Shown in pieces: positions 54,353 to 63,081 of a DNA stretch of 64,000 nt. The DNA is from MPNP01 sp026709725 (GTDB lineage Bacteria; Pseudomonadota; Alphaproteobacteria; Rhodobacterales; Rhodobacteraceae). Numbering within the stretch: the stretch's first letter is position 1; every line of letters starts with the position of its first letter. Below the pieces are notes generated by a model that made no database searches, was not told where the DNA came from, and saw only the letters and a program-made list of their open reading frames with translations. Position numbers and translations under genes: made by a program. The stretch is from assembly GCA_965200805.1 (NCBI GenBank), contig OZ241384.1, positions 186,001 to 250,000 on the forward strand. The letters run 5' to 3'.

Positions 54353-56374
54353 CACAAGACCGCGCGTCCCTTCACCATCACATTCGGGGACCAGGCCGTC
54401 ACGCCCCCGCATTCCGGCCCATCCATGCCATTCCGGCCCTCTCCGGGCATGCCGGCCCGGCTCAGGATCCGCCGCGACCTGCCCAGGCCCAGGGCAGGGG
54501 CAGGGCCCGGGGCAAGGACAGGGAGGCGGACCGGGGCCAAGGGCCGGACCGTCCCCCGATCATCATCCCTGATGGGCGCGCTCCATCCTTGAGTGGCTCG
54601 GGGAGTTCCATGACGATGCCGGGGCGGGGAACGGGAAGCGGGCACCGCCCATGTCCCGACCCCGTCATCAGGAGACATGCCGCTCAGGGCCGTCCGGACG
54701 CGTCTCCCCATCGATCATCAGGGGATGGGGATCATCAGGGCCCCGATCAATCATCAGGGGACGGGGCCGCCGTCAGGCGGGCGGGGATCACGGCCGTCAC
54801 CCTCGCCCTCCCGTGATGAAGGATGGGGACGCCACCCGCATCCCCACCGGCAGGACGGATGCCGGGGCGACCTGTCGGGCCGCCGGACCGTCATCAGGGC
54901 GATGGGGGACCCACCCCCATGCGCGGGGCGACCGGGCGATGACGGTGTCCGTCCCCGGGACCGGCATGATCATCCCCGGGGGTGACGGTCCGAGGGTGAT
55001 GGTGCGGGGAGATGCGCGACGGCACCGTCCCGGCGTCCCCGGCCCTCCATGATGATGAGGGCCCCCGCATCATCATGGAGGCCCTGGCGGTCCTCCGGGG
55101 GCGATCACCCATGTCACTGCCTGCGCGGACACCGCCGGCTGTCAGGCTGCCCTGATCCGCGACTGCAACCGACCGGGCGGCCGGCCCGAAGCCCTGCAGC
55201 CCCACCCCTGATCACTTTGGGGCCGCATCCCCTTCATCATCGGCGCCCCTCTCCATGAGCAGGCCCAGGCGGCGATCATGGCGGTCCTGCCCGGGGACGG
55301 GCCTGCACCGGATGCCCATGGGCCGGACGAAGCGGGGGTCTCCCATGCCGGGATCCCCCTGGTCACCGGCATGGCGGGACGGCCATGAAGGCCATTGTGG
55401 GGACGGATGAGGATGTCCGCTTCGTGGCCGCACGCCCGTCCCCTGTGATCCCCATCCCGTCACCCTTGGGCCATTGACCGGCTGGCGACCGGGAATGACG
55501 GGATCCCCACAGTCTCAACCCCAGTGGTCGACGCTCCGGGGGACCTGGGGCGACTGGACCCCCGCCGTCCGGGCGCCCGGCATCGGGATGAGGGTGGGGG
55601 CTGCGACCCGTGTTCCGGCGCCGGCTGAAGAGGAGTCCACCGACGCGTCCCTGACGGATGGTCTCCGGACCCGGGCGATCCGGAGCCCGGCCCCTGTGAC
55701 GGATGGGGCCCACGCCCCCGGGATCCGCCATTGGGGGCGATCAGGTCCGCCGGGGACCCCATCCGACGGGCCGGCGGCAGGGTCCCCTCGGGACCCGTCG
55801 GGATGATGATCGGGGCGCCGATGCCTGCCGGCTCCGGCCCGCATCCATCAGCCACGCCATCGTCGCCCTCGGCCCAGGGGGGTCTGATGCCCAAGGGGGT
55901 GTCATGGCGGGGGATCGTCCCTGACCGGTCCCTGCACCGGATTCGGATGAGACCCGGGAGGAAGGGCCGGGAGGACGGGGCGTCCGCGTCCTCCTCATCC
56001 CAATGGTCTCAACGGGAGGGGGTCTCGATGGGCGGGGGCGGGGCGCCGTGTCCGTCATGCCCGGGGCTGTCCCGACATCTCCATCTGGGGGGTCGCCCTC
56101 TCCCTCCCCTCGGGGGAACAGGCGGGATCCCCAGAGTCTCCGATTGGGGCTGCGGGCCGCCTCGGCGGGATCCCCGCCGCGCCCGCCTGACCCCGGACCC
56201 TCCCGAACCCTCTCCCCCGGGCCGGGCCCGCACCGGTCCCGGAATGGGCATCCGCCAGTACCCCGTCGCCCCCCGTCGGACATGAAGATCCCCCGGGCCG
56301 CCCCGGGCGGCGGGCCGGCTGGGCCCCGGGGTGGAGGGATCCGGGGGGCGGGATTTTGGGAAAAACGGGCCCCC

Positions 56375-56410
56375 GCGGCGGATTCGAGGAATTCGGTCGC
56401 TGATTTGGGG
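56375..56410 (+). repeat. Direct-repeat copy shared with 6-40
   Basis: GCGGCGGATTCGAGGAATTC, continuing GGTCGCTGATTTGGGG, is the second copy of the repeat at the start of the window. It marks the change from very GC-rich decayed DNA to the moderate-GC gene at 56511. Confidence 0.5.
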
Positions 56411-56510
56411 TCTTGCCTTCACCTTGTAATGGCCACCTCTGGCCGCTATTTAATGCAAGGCGTGTTGCCGGCTGTCCGGATGCAGCATGGAACAAAGTGT
56501 TGGGGGCTGG

Positions 56511-57053
56511 ATGTCTGCTGATCTGTTGCATGACTGGCGTTTTGTTGTTGCGGTCATTGCTGTTGTCATCTCCGTCATTGTTGCCGCTGCACGCTTCTGG
56601 CGGTGGCAGGGCCGGGTCGATACAAAGCTGGAGGGGATTGATGCCCTCAACGAAACTGTCGCTGGCATGGCGAAGCGCTTTGAAGACAAGTTCAATGACA
56701 TTTTCCTGCGACTCCCGGCCCCACAAACAGCGACTGCAGACAGCCCTTTGCGACTCACCGAATTCGGCCGGAAGATTTCTGCGGACCTCGACATGCCGCA
56801 ATGGCTTGACATGCATCAGTCTCGTGTCTTGGGAATCACCCGGGGCATGGAGGAGTTCGAGGTCTTCGAGGAGTGCGTTGCGTATGTCCGTGAGCTGGAA
56901 GATTCCGATGATGACTTCAGACGCCGGATGGCGGCCACCGCCTATAATTTCGGCACCGAGACTGACCAGATTCGGAGAATCTATCAGATCGAATTGCGGG
57001 ACCGCCTTCTGGAGACACGGGATCTTGATCCCACTTTGGGCGGAAAAGATTGA
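56511..57053 (+). CDS. Membrane-anchored protein of unknown function
   Basis: The 180-residue protein has one N-terminal membrane segment (FVVAVIAVVISVIVAAARF, about 11-29), a helical linker (WQGRVDTKLEGIDALNETVA), and a cytoplasmic C-terminal domain of about 110 residues (SPLRLTEFGRKISADLDMPQ ... RRIYQIELRDRLLE). I recall the C-terminal pattern (L-T-x-x-G followed by a late IELRDRLL) from uncharacterised bacterial proteins. The ATG at 56511 has GGGGG four bases upstream; 56487 is an alternative. It is followed 10 bp later by a YodC-like gene. Confidence 0.6.
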   Translation: MSADLLHDWRFVVAVIAVVISVIVAAARFWRWQGRVDTKLEGIDALNETVAGMAKRFEDKFNDIFLRLPAPQTATADSPLRLTEFGRKISADLDMPQWLDMHQSRVLGITRGMEEFEVFEECVAYVRELEDSDDDFRRRMAATAYNFGTETDQIRRIYQIELRDRLLETRDLDPTLGGKD

Positions 57054-57063
57054 AGGAAACACG

Positions 57064-57198
57064 ATGATGGGCGGAGAGATCACGGCCGGCACGGTCATTC
57101 GCCTGAAATCCGGCGGCCCATCCATGACAGTGCACAGCATCATGGACAGCGACAATGTTCGGGTTCTCTGGGTGGATGACGAAGGGGTGAGTAGATAG
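57064..57198 (+). CDS. YodC-family small protein (DUF2158)
   Basis: The 44-residue protein reads AGTVIRLKSGGPSMTVHSIM and NVRVLWVDDEGVSR, close to the DUF2158/YodC pattern (VxLKSGGPxMTV ... VxCxWF). The family's usual C-terminal extension is short or absent here. An AAGGA-like site precedes the ATG, and the spacing to the upstream membrane-protein gene suggests one operon. Its function is not known. Confidence 0.65.
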   Translation: MMGGEITAGTVIRLKSGGPSMTVHSIMDSDNVRVLWVDDEGVSR

Positions 57199-57552
57199 TG
57201 CCTGACAGAGACCCCCACTTCCGTCGCGCCAACGCCCAAAAACCGGCTCCGGAATGACCCCGCCCGGTCCCCATCAGCTCCATTTGGACCCCGAAAGCCA
57301 CCCGGGCGGCACCCTGTTCGTGCGCAGGGCACACCGTGCCCTGCCGCCCCAGGCCTCTCCCGGTCAGTCTTCAGTGGGGACTGTCAGAGACGCAGGTGTC
57401 GCTGCCGGGCCCGCTCGTCCTGGATCGCCTGGCGCCAGGGACGCCCCGGACAGGAAGACAATGGGGATGGACAGTGACGGCGGGCATTGAGAGCGCCACC
57501 CCTCCCATGATCGCTCTGGGGTCGAAGCCATGGGCCCCATGGAATCCGTACC

Positions 57553-58045
57553 ATGATGGTCTGCCGCAACCCCCTGCTCGCTGAAGACCGCGCGCGCGAA
57601 GAGCTGCGGGCCGCCATCGGGCGCCTGCTCGAACCCATCGCTCTTGCCACCCGGCGCCCGGGGCGCCGTCCCCAGCACCATCACTCCAGAGGTGCGGCCG
57701 AGAGCGGGGAGCGGGCCCAGGATGACCGCCCCTCCGCCCGCGCCCCGGCCGCCGTCTCCGACTCGGCCCGGGCCAGGGCTGCCGGCAAGCGCACCGGGGA
57801 TGGCACGCCTGTACACAGTTTCCAGACCCTGCCTGCCGATCTCGGCACCATCACTCGCAAGACCGTTGCGCCCTATCATCGAGAATGCACAAGCCTTCCG
57901 GATGGTCACACGGCCGACACCCCTGCAGGAACGGGCCTTCGATTGGCTCGGGATTCGGCTCAAACGGGCCCGATCGGGTCAAACGGAGCCGGTAAAACCC
58001 CCTCCAAAAAAGTCAGATATGTTCAGGATCGGTGACGTGCGCTGA
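57553..58045 (+). mobile_element. IS1634-family transposase C-terminal remnant
   Basis: The frame from 57553 starts MVCRNPLLAEDRAREELRAA and IGRLLEPIA, and goes on to HSFQTLPADLGTITRKTV; a second frame ends IIENAQAFRMVTRPTPLQER and AFDWLGIRLKR. This is the order of the C-terminal third of IS1634-type transposases (CRNPLLAxxRAxKRExLL ... TLLADLxTxxRNTV ... PTPxQxxAxxLLGVxL). The middle, with the catalytic glutamate, is deleted and the two ends are in different frames. Confidence 0.6.
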
Positions 58046-58079
58046 TCGGTCTCTGGAGGTTCGGTTTAGGGCCTGCCCC

Positions 58080-58680
58080 CACTCCCCTGCACGGATGCTG
58101 CGCCCCACCTCAACGCACGCCCGGAAGGGCGGTCTATCCGCAAGGCAGGAGCAGACCCATGAATCCGGGCAGAACCATCCTCACCGACCGCATGTGGGCC
58201 AGGATCGCGCCCCTCTGTCCCGGCAAGGCCGGGGAACCCTTCCCGCCAGCGCGTCCGGCGCCGGGCCAGACGGGGTACCCCTGAACGCCTGTTCAATGTC
58301 CTCCGGCGGCACTCGACCCCTGGATCAGGGCGATGGGGGGCGGTCAGACCGGGGGATCGTCGCCCGCACGGACGCCCCCGGCCATCCTGTCCGCTTCACC
58401 ATCCTCCCCGCCGGCGCCCATGACCCCGCCCCGTGTCTGTGGATGGGGAGCGGATGCGGTCCCCGATGGTCCCGGGCTGCGGGGCCCGCATCGAGGGCGG
58501 GGCCAGAGGGGTTGACGGTCCGCCTGCCGATCCCGGGGCACGGGGAATCGGGGACCGTCTTCGCGAATGCGGGGCGTTCCGGGGGATTGCGATGCGGGCA
58601 GGCGCGGGGGGCGTTCCGGTCGTCATTGATCGGGTGGCTGGCGTGATGGCGGCGCGGTGGGTGTCAACGGGGCCTAACAA
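58080..58680 (+). mobile_element. IS5-family transposase remnant 3
   Basis: MNPGRTILTDRMWARIAPLC followed by PGKAGEP is the IS5-type N-terminus (LTDxxWxxIAPLLPGKxG); RGIVARTDAPGHPVRFTILP and AGAHDPAP is the core strand; the end reads VIDRVAGVMAARWVSTGPN. Much of the sequence is near identical to 53166-54092 (for example GATGGGGAGCGGATGCGGTC), so both derive from the same element. It is frameshifted and lacks the region between the N-terminus and the core. Confidence 0.6.
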
Positions 58681-58759
58681 GGGTTGGCTGTTTATTTTAT
58701 TCAATATCACATGTGTGCGCGATCCCTGTTTTTCGGTTTTCAATGAAAGTCGCTCCCAT

Positions 58760-58829
58760 GGTATGGTTTCAGGGATTGCCCGGAATGGTGCTTCGGTGCA
58801 GACATGGTACGGGAGTCTGCGTGCAGCAG
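58760..58829 (+). repeat. 70-bp direct repeat, left copy
   Basis: GGTATGGTTTCAGGGATTG ... GGAATGGTGCTTCGGT ... ACGGGAGTCTGCGTGC recurs at 60769-60838 with about six mismatches. The two copies bracket the AlbA_2 gene. Confidence 0.8.
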
Positions 58830-58832
58830 GGA

Positions 58833-60572
58833 TCATGGTTGAACCGGTCGATATTCGAGGAGGGATGAGCGTCCAATCATATCGATAATCGTTATGGAAA
58901 GTTCGGCACCGGAAGCGTCCGTCAGGCGCATCGGTTTTCCGAGGCGAAAGGGTACGGGTTGCGTTCGCCCTTCATCAATCGCGATATTGTCGGCGTACAG
59001 ATAGGTGCGATCAGACGTATCAAGCATGGGGTTCAGTCGACCGTTTAATCCGGGAAGATGCCCTGTTCCTCCTGAAAAAACTGCTGATCCGCCAATGTGA
59101 AGCGGCTCGAGGTCAAGCATCAATCCACCCTGATCAGGTATCCATTCCCGTTCAAGTCCAGCCGCATAGCCGACACCTGCAGCATAGATTACCATTGGCA
59201 GATTCGTTGTGTACAGGTTCAGTCTCGCATCACCAGCCGCATCGGTCATGGCTGGCGTCCAGGTCTTGTTTGGAAAGAGCGCAAGGACTTCAATGCCAGG
59301 AAGCGGCTCACCCCCGGAATGGACTGTGACGGTTGCATCAGCAGGAACAGCTTCCAGTTTGGCGGCAGGAATACGGAGCACAAGGCTCGATTCGTCAATC
59401 AGTTCGTATTCCGGCAATATGCCGGATGCCTCTCTGGTCTCATTGCGGATAATTGAGACCCCGTCTCCCCTCCGCTCCATCAGGCACACACGATGATCCG
59501 ACCCGGCCACACTGGCGACAGGGATGCGGCCAAAAACAGACGTGACCACTTCATTACGGGTTGACTGGCTTGCCTCCATGCCTTCAAGGCTGATGCCGTT
59601 TGGAAGCGCGCCCGGCGAGTCGATCTCCAGACGATCCTCGAACATGGACAGGCGAATTCTTCGCGAGCGGATTGAGTAATCCCGATGCGCAACCGCATTG
59701 ACGATGGCTTCAAAAACCGCGGATTTGCGATACTGGGGACGATCTTCCCGCGCAGGTGACTTGTGTGCGGAGACACGCATATTGCGAATAACAAAATCGA
59801 CAGCATCCTTGATCTGCAATGGAAGCGGGCCTGTGATCTCCCGTGCGTCCAGTTGGCCGGATGTTCGATCAAGGCCGGGATAATGCGTCGCCGTGATCAT
59901 CGCCTGCGGCAACCAGTCCTGAGGAGAATACGTGCAAAGCAGTATTCCTGCGACCGTGGCACGGTCGATCCCGGCTTCATCACGCGCAAGAAGCCGCAGC
60001 CCGATTAATCCCCGTCGCGGGTCGGCCGCACTGGCTTTACTCAGCAGAGGTTCCCAGAGGCGCTCGTCAAGTGTGTTGAAACCTGTCTCGGGAACAATCT
60101 GCTTGTCGAACCAGAGATACCGGTTCTGAGCACGGTTTTGTGCCAGCCTGAGACTTTCATCCTCGTTGAGGCGACGTTTGCTGGCACCAACACGAATGAA
60201 CGCCTGTCCATCCCTTGAATGGCGTGCTTCGCCGCGCGGAATGACCGCCAGCACAAATGCCTTGCCATCAATCTCCCTATGATGGACATGGATACGGAGC
60301 GGAGGATCAAGTCTGTCCGTACCGATTTCCACCAGCAAGTCATTCAATGCTGCCAACTGCTCACGCGTCAGCCCCTGGATCATGCCATCATCAGTTATGC
60401 CACAAAGCATGATCCCGCCCTGCGCATTGGCAAATGCACCGAGTTCATCCGCAAGATCGTCCCTGCGCGGGTTGACAGGCCTGCTTCCCCTGAACTCAAC
60501 CTGCTTGAATTCCCAACGACTGTCCTCACCCAAACGGAGTTGCTTGAGGATCTCGTTATCATTCGGAATCAC
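58833..60572 (-). CDS. AlbA_2 (Schlafen-like) / ATPase protein with C-terminal beta domains
   Basis: From the GTG at 60572, behind AGGAG, the product has 579 residues; an ATG at 60611 is possible but has a poorer site. Domains in order: AlbA_2/Schlafen-like (LGEDSRWEFKQVEF, ELGAFANAQGGIMLCGI, FIRVGASKRRL; about 8-125), a helicase-like HATPase_c_4 region (AVFEAIVNAVAHRDYSIRSR, RLSMFEDRLEIDSPGALPNG; about 255-350), a carboxypeptidase-regulatory-like beta fold (PGIEVLALFPNKTWTPAMTD; about 420-470), and a final beta-rich part. The two N-terminal modules are common in regulators and phage-defence proteins; the C-terminal additions are unusual. It is bracketed by 70-bp direct repeats, as if inserted as a unit. 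Confidence 0.75.
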   Translation of the reverse strand: MIPNDNEILKQLRLGEDSRWEFKQVEFRGSRPVNPRRDDLADELGAFANAQGGIMLCGITDDGMIQGLTREQLAALNDLLVEIGTDRLDPPLRIHVHHREIDGKAFVLAVIPRGEARHSRDGQAFIRVGASKRRLNEDESLRLAQNRAQNRYLWFDKQIVPETGFNTLDERLWEPLLSKASAADPRRGLIGLRLLARDEAGIDRATVAGILLCTYSPQDWLPQAMITATHYPGLDRTSGQLDAREITGPLPLQIKDAVDFVIRNMRVSAHKSPAREDRPQYRKSAVFEAIVNAVAHRDYSIRSRRIRLSMFEDRLEIDSPGALPNGISLEGMEASQSTRNEVVTSVFGRIPVASVAGSDHRVCLMERRGDGVSIIRNETREASGILPEYELIDESSLVLRIPAAKLEAVPADATVTVHSGGEPLPGIEVLALFPNKTWTPAMTDAAGDARLNLYTTNLPMVIYAAGVGYAAGLEREWIPDQGGLMLDLEPLHIGGSAVFSGGTGHLPGLNGRLNPMLDTSDRTYLYADNIAIDEGRTQPVPFRLGKPMRLTDASGAELSITIIDMIGRSSLLEYRPVQP

Positions 60573-60768
60573 AGCGCAGTCTCCTGGATTTTGCGATCTC
60601 ACTTCCGGCATGAAAAACCCATGGCCTGGAGAATCTCCGGCCCTGCTGGTCAGTCAGCCGTTCGCGGAGAAGCCGCTCAGAGATTGTTCACTCAGCGGTC
60701 AAATGTCAAGAATTATATCCAGCGCGCGGAATCTCTGTGATACGAGGATGTTCGGGTCGCAGATTGAC

Positions 60769-60838
60769 GGTATGGTTTCAGGGATTGTCTGGAATGGTGC
60801 TTCGGTATAGACATGCTACGGGAGTCTGCGTGCGGCAG
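60769..60838 (+). repeat. 70-bp direct repeat, right copy (mcm leader)
   Basis: Second copy of the repeat at 58760. It ends 22 bp before the mcm start, so it belongs to the mcm leader or promoter region and may be the original, while the left copy arose with the AlbA_2 insertion. Confidence 0.8.
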
Positions 60839-60860
60839 ACTGCATGGCGGGATGGACCCT

Positions 60861-63005
60861 ATGAGTTATGAGATCTGGAAAGATTTGGCAGAGCGTGAAC
60901 TCCGTGGTCAACCGCTGGCCAGCATCAAGACCGGAACGCTGGAAGGAATCACAATCAAGCCGCTCTATACAGCGGATGATCTGTCGGGGGATGAGCGGGG
61001 CATGTTCCCTGGCATGGCACCCTTTGTCCGCGGTCCTCGAGCCACAATGTACACAAACCGCCCCTGGACGATCCGTCAGTATGCCGGATTCTCGACTGCC
61101 GAGGAATCCAATCAGTTCTATCGCAGGGCCCTGGCTGCGGGTCAACAGGGCATTTCTGTTGCCTTTGACCTCGCAACCCATCGCGGTTACGACAGCGATC
61201 ACGAGCGCGTGTCGGGTGATGTGGGCATGGCCGGTGTGGCCATTGACAGCATTGAGGACATGAAGATTCTCTTCGAGGGCATTCCGCTTGACCGAGTCTC
61301 GGTTTCGATGACCATGAACGGGGCAGTGATCCCGACTCTTGCCTACTACATCGTCGCAGGTGAGGAGCAGGGCGTGGCAATGCAGGATCTCGCCGGGACG
61401 ATCCAGAACGATATTCTCAAGGAATTCATGGTCCGCAACACCTACGTCTATCCTCCCGAACCCTCACTGAGGATCGTGGCCGACATCATCGAATTCACAA
61501 GCCGCAACATGACCAAATTCAATTCGATATCGATCTCGGGCTACCATATGCAGGAGGCAGGAGCGAATATCGTTCAGGAGTTGGCCTATACCCTTGCCAA
61601 TGGCCGGGAGTATGTCCGTGCTGCGCTTGCGCGCGGCCTTGATATTGATGCGTTTGCCGGCCGGCTGTCGTTCTTTTTCGCCATTGGCATGAATTTCTTC
61701 ATGGAAGTGGCCAAACTGCGTGCCGCACGGTTGATGTGGTCGACAATCATGGATGAGTTCGACCCCTCCGATCCACGCTCCCGGATGTTGCGGACCCACT
61801 GTCAGACCAGCGGTGTCAGTCTTCAGGAACAGGATCCCTACAACAATGTCGTTCGAACAGCTTACGAAGCCCTCGCTGCCGTCCTTGGTGGAACACAATC
61901 CCTGCACACAAATGCACTTGATGAAGCCATCGCCCTGCCGACCGAGTTCTCGGCCCGTATTGCCCGCAACACCCAGCTGATCCTTCAGGAGGAGACAGGT
62001 GTCTGCGACACGATTGATCCGCTGGCAGGTTCCTATTTCGTTGAATCGCTGACGAGGGAACTCAGCGATGAAGCCTGGAAACTCATCGCCGAGATTGATG
62101 AACAGGGCGGCATGACCCGTGCGGTGGCCTCGGGATTGCCCAAATTGCGAATTGAGGAAACTGCTGCCCGCCGCCAGGCCATGATTGACAAACGCGACGA
62201 GACCATCGTCGGTGTGAACAAATACACCACGGATGATGACACAACGATTTCCTGCCGGAACATCGATAACAGCAAGGTCAGGGCGCGTCAGGTGGACCGC
62301 CTGACTGAACTTCGCGCAAATCGTGATGAAGCGGCGTGTCAATCCGCCCTGAAAGCCCTTGAAAATGTCGCGGCCGGCTATGGCAACCTGCTCGAAAGTG
62401 CGATTGAGGCCGCCCGGTGCCGGGCCAGCATTGGCGAGATCTCACTTGCCATGGAGAGGGTCTTCGGTCGCTATCAGGCCAGCATTCGGACTCTCTCAGG
62501 GATCTACAGCCAGACCACGGGCGACAGTCCCGAGTTTGCCGCCGCCCAGGAAGCCGTTCGGGAATTTGCCAAAGATGCCGGTCGACGCCCACGGCTGCTT
62601 GTTGCCAAGATGGGGCAGGACGGCCATGATCGGGGCGCCAAGGTGATCGCAACCGCTTTTGCCGATCTCGGGTTTGATGTCGATATCGGGCCACTGTTCC
62701 AGACACCCGAAGAAACCGCCCGCGATGCAATCGACAATGATGTGCATGTTGTCGGAATCAGCACCCAGGCTGCCGGCCACTCGACTCTGGCCCCGGCACT
62801 GATCAGGGAACTCCATCGGTTGGGAATGGGCGACATCCTTGTCGTCTGTGGGGGCGTGATTCCCAGACAGGACCACCAGCAGCTCTATGATGCCGGAGTG
62901 AGTGCCATCTTTGGCCCCGGGACAAACATTCCCAAAGCAGCCGCACAGGTCCTGCAACTGATCAGGAATTCCAGTGGTCTGCAAGCGCACAAACCGTTGT
63001 CGTGA
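60861..63005 (+). CDS. Methylmalonyl-CoA mutase
   Basis: The 714-residue, one-chain enzyme rearranges methylmalonyl-CoA to succinyl-CoA, finishing the propionyl-CoA route begun by PccAB. N-terminal substrate domain: GIKPLYTADDLSG-like TIKPLYTADD, RGPRATMYTNRPWTIRQYAG with the substrate-binding Tyr/Arg, and SISGYHMQEAGAN. C-terminal B12 domain: KMGQDGHDRGAKVIA with the cobalt-ligand His589, then GISTQAAGH and VVCGGVIP. ATG 60861 has GGCGGG nine bases upstream; 60852 and 60813 are in-frame alternatives. It should need epimerase and MeaB/ArgK-type chaperone from elsewhere. Names used include mcmA, scpA and bhbA. Confidence 0.96.
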   Translation: MSYEIWKDLAERELRGQPLASIKTGTLEGITIKPLYTADDLSGDERGMFPGMAPFVRGPRATMYTNRPWTIRQYAGFSTAEESNQFYRRALAAGQQGISVAFDLATHRGYDSDHERVSGDVGMAGVAIDSIEDMKILFEGIPLDRVSVSMTMNGAVIPTLAYYIVAGEEQGVAMQDLAGTIQNDILKEFMVRNTYVYPPEPSLRIVADIIEFTSRNMTKFNSISISGYHMQEAGANIVQELAYTLANGREYVRAALARGLDIDAFAGRLSFFFAIGMNFFMEVAKLRAARLMWSTIMDEFDPSDPRSRMLRTHCQTSGVSLQEQDPYNNVVRTAYEALAAVLGGTQSLHTNALDEAIALPTEFSARIARNTQLILQEETGVCDTIDPLAGSYFVESLTRELSDEAWKLIAEIDEQGGMTRAVASGLPKLRIEETAARRQAMIDKRDETIVGVNKYTTDDDTTISCRNIDNSKVRARQVDRLTELRANRDEAACQSALKALENVAAGYGNLLESAIEAARCRASIGEISLAMERVFGRYQASIRTLSGIYSQTTGDSPEFAAAQEAVREFAKDAGRRPRLLVAKMGQDGHDRGAKVIATAFADLGFDVDIGPLFQTPEETARDAIDNDVHVVGISTQAAGHSTLAPALIRELHRLGMGDILVVCGGVIPRQDHQQLYDAGVSAIFGPGTNIPKAAAQVLQLIRNSSGLQAHKPLS

Positions 63006-63020
63006 TCCCTCCTGTTGATG

Positions 63021-63037
63021 CCGCGACCGGTTCGCGG
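63021..63037. terminator. Hairpin between mcm and mgtE
   Basis: CCGCGA and TCGCGG form a perfect 6-bp stem with a five-base loop in the 76-bp gap between two convergent genes. It lacks a T-run but is placed for bidirectional termination. Confidence 0.4.
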
Positions 63038-63081
63038 AGACTGAACAGCGTCTGCGCCCGTCTTTCCCGACCGCGACGATC

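Larger units (their letters stand above)
53075..56486. other. 3.4-kb very GC-rich decayed region
   Basis: It contains an IS5-type remnant (53166-54092), an N-terminal scrap of the DruA-like/IS4 element (MQTGMQQGS, about 54103), repeat C copy 2 (54232-54352), many GATCATCAGGGG/GATGGGG words around 54700-54800, and a repeat at 55145-55257 shared with 1673-1781. Between 55260 and 56370 nothing is recognisable. Many overlapping open frames exist only because stop codons are rare in such DNA. Confidence 0.5.
57199..58832. other. Decayed IS region before the AlbA_2 gene
   Basis: Contains an IS1634-type remnant (57553-58045), an IS5-type remnant (58080-58680) and the first 70-bp repeat (58760-58829). 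57199-57550 is GC-rich with nothing recognisable. Confidence 0.5.

Noticed and set aside
55741..57332. Minus-strand frames of 180-425 codons
   Set aside because: The longest runs antisense through the membrane-protein and YodC genes; proline/arginine-rich parts reflect base composition.
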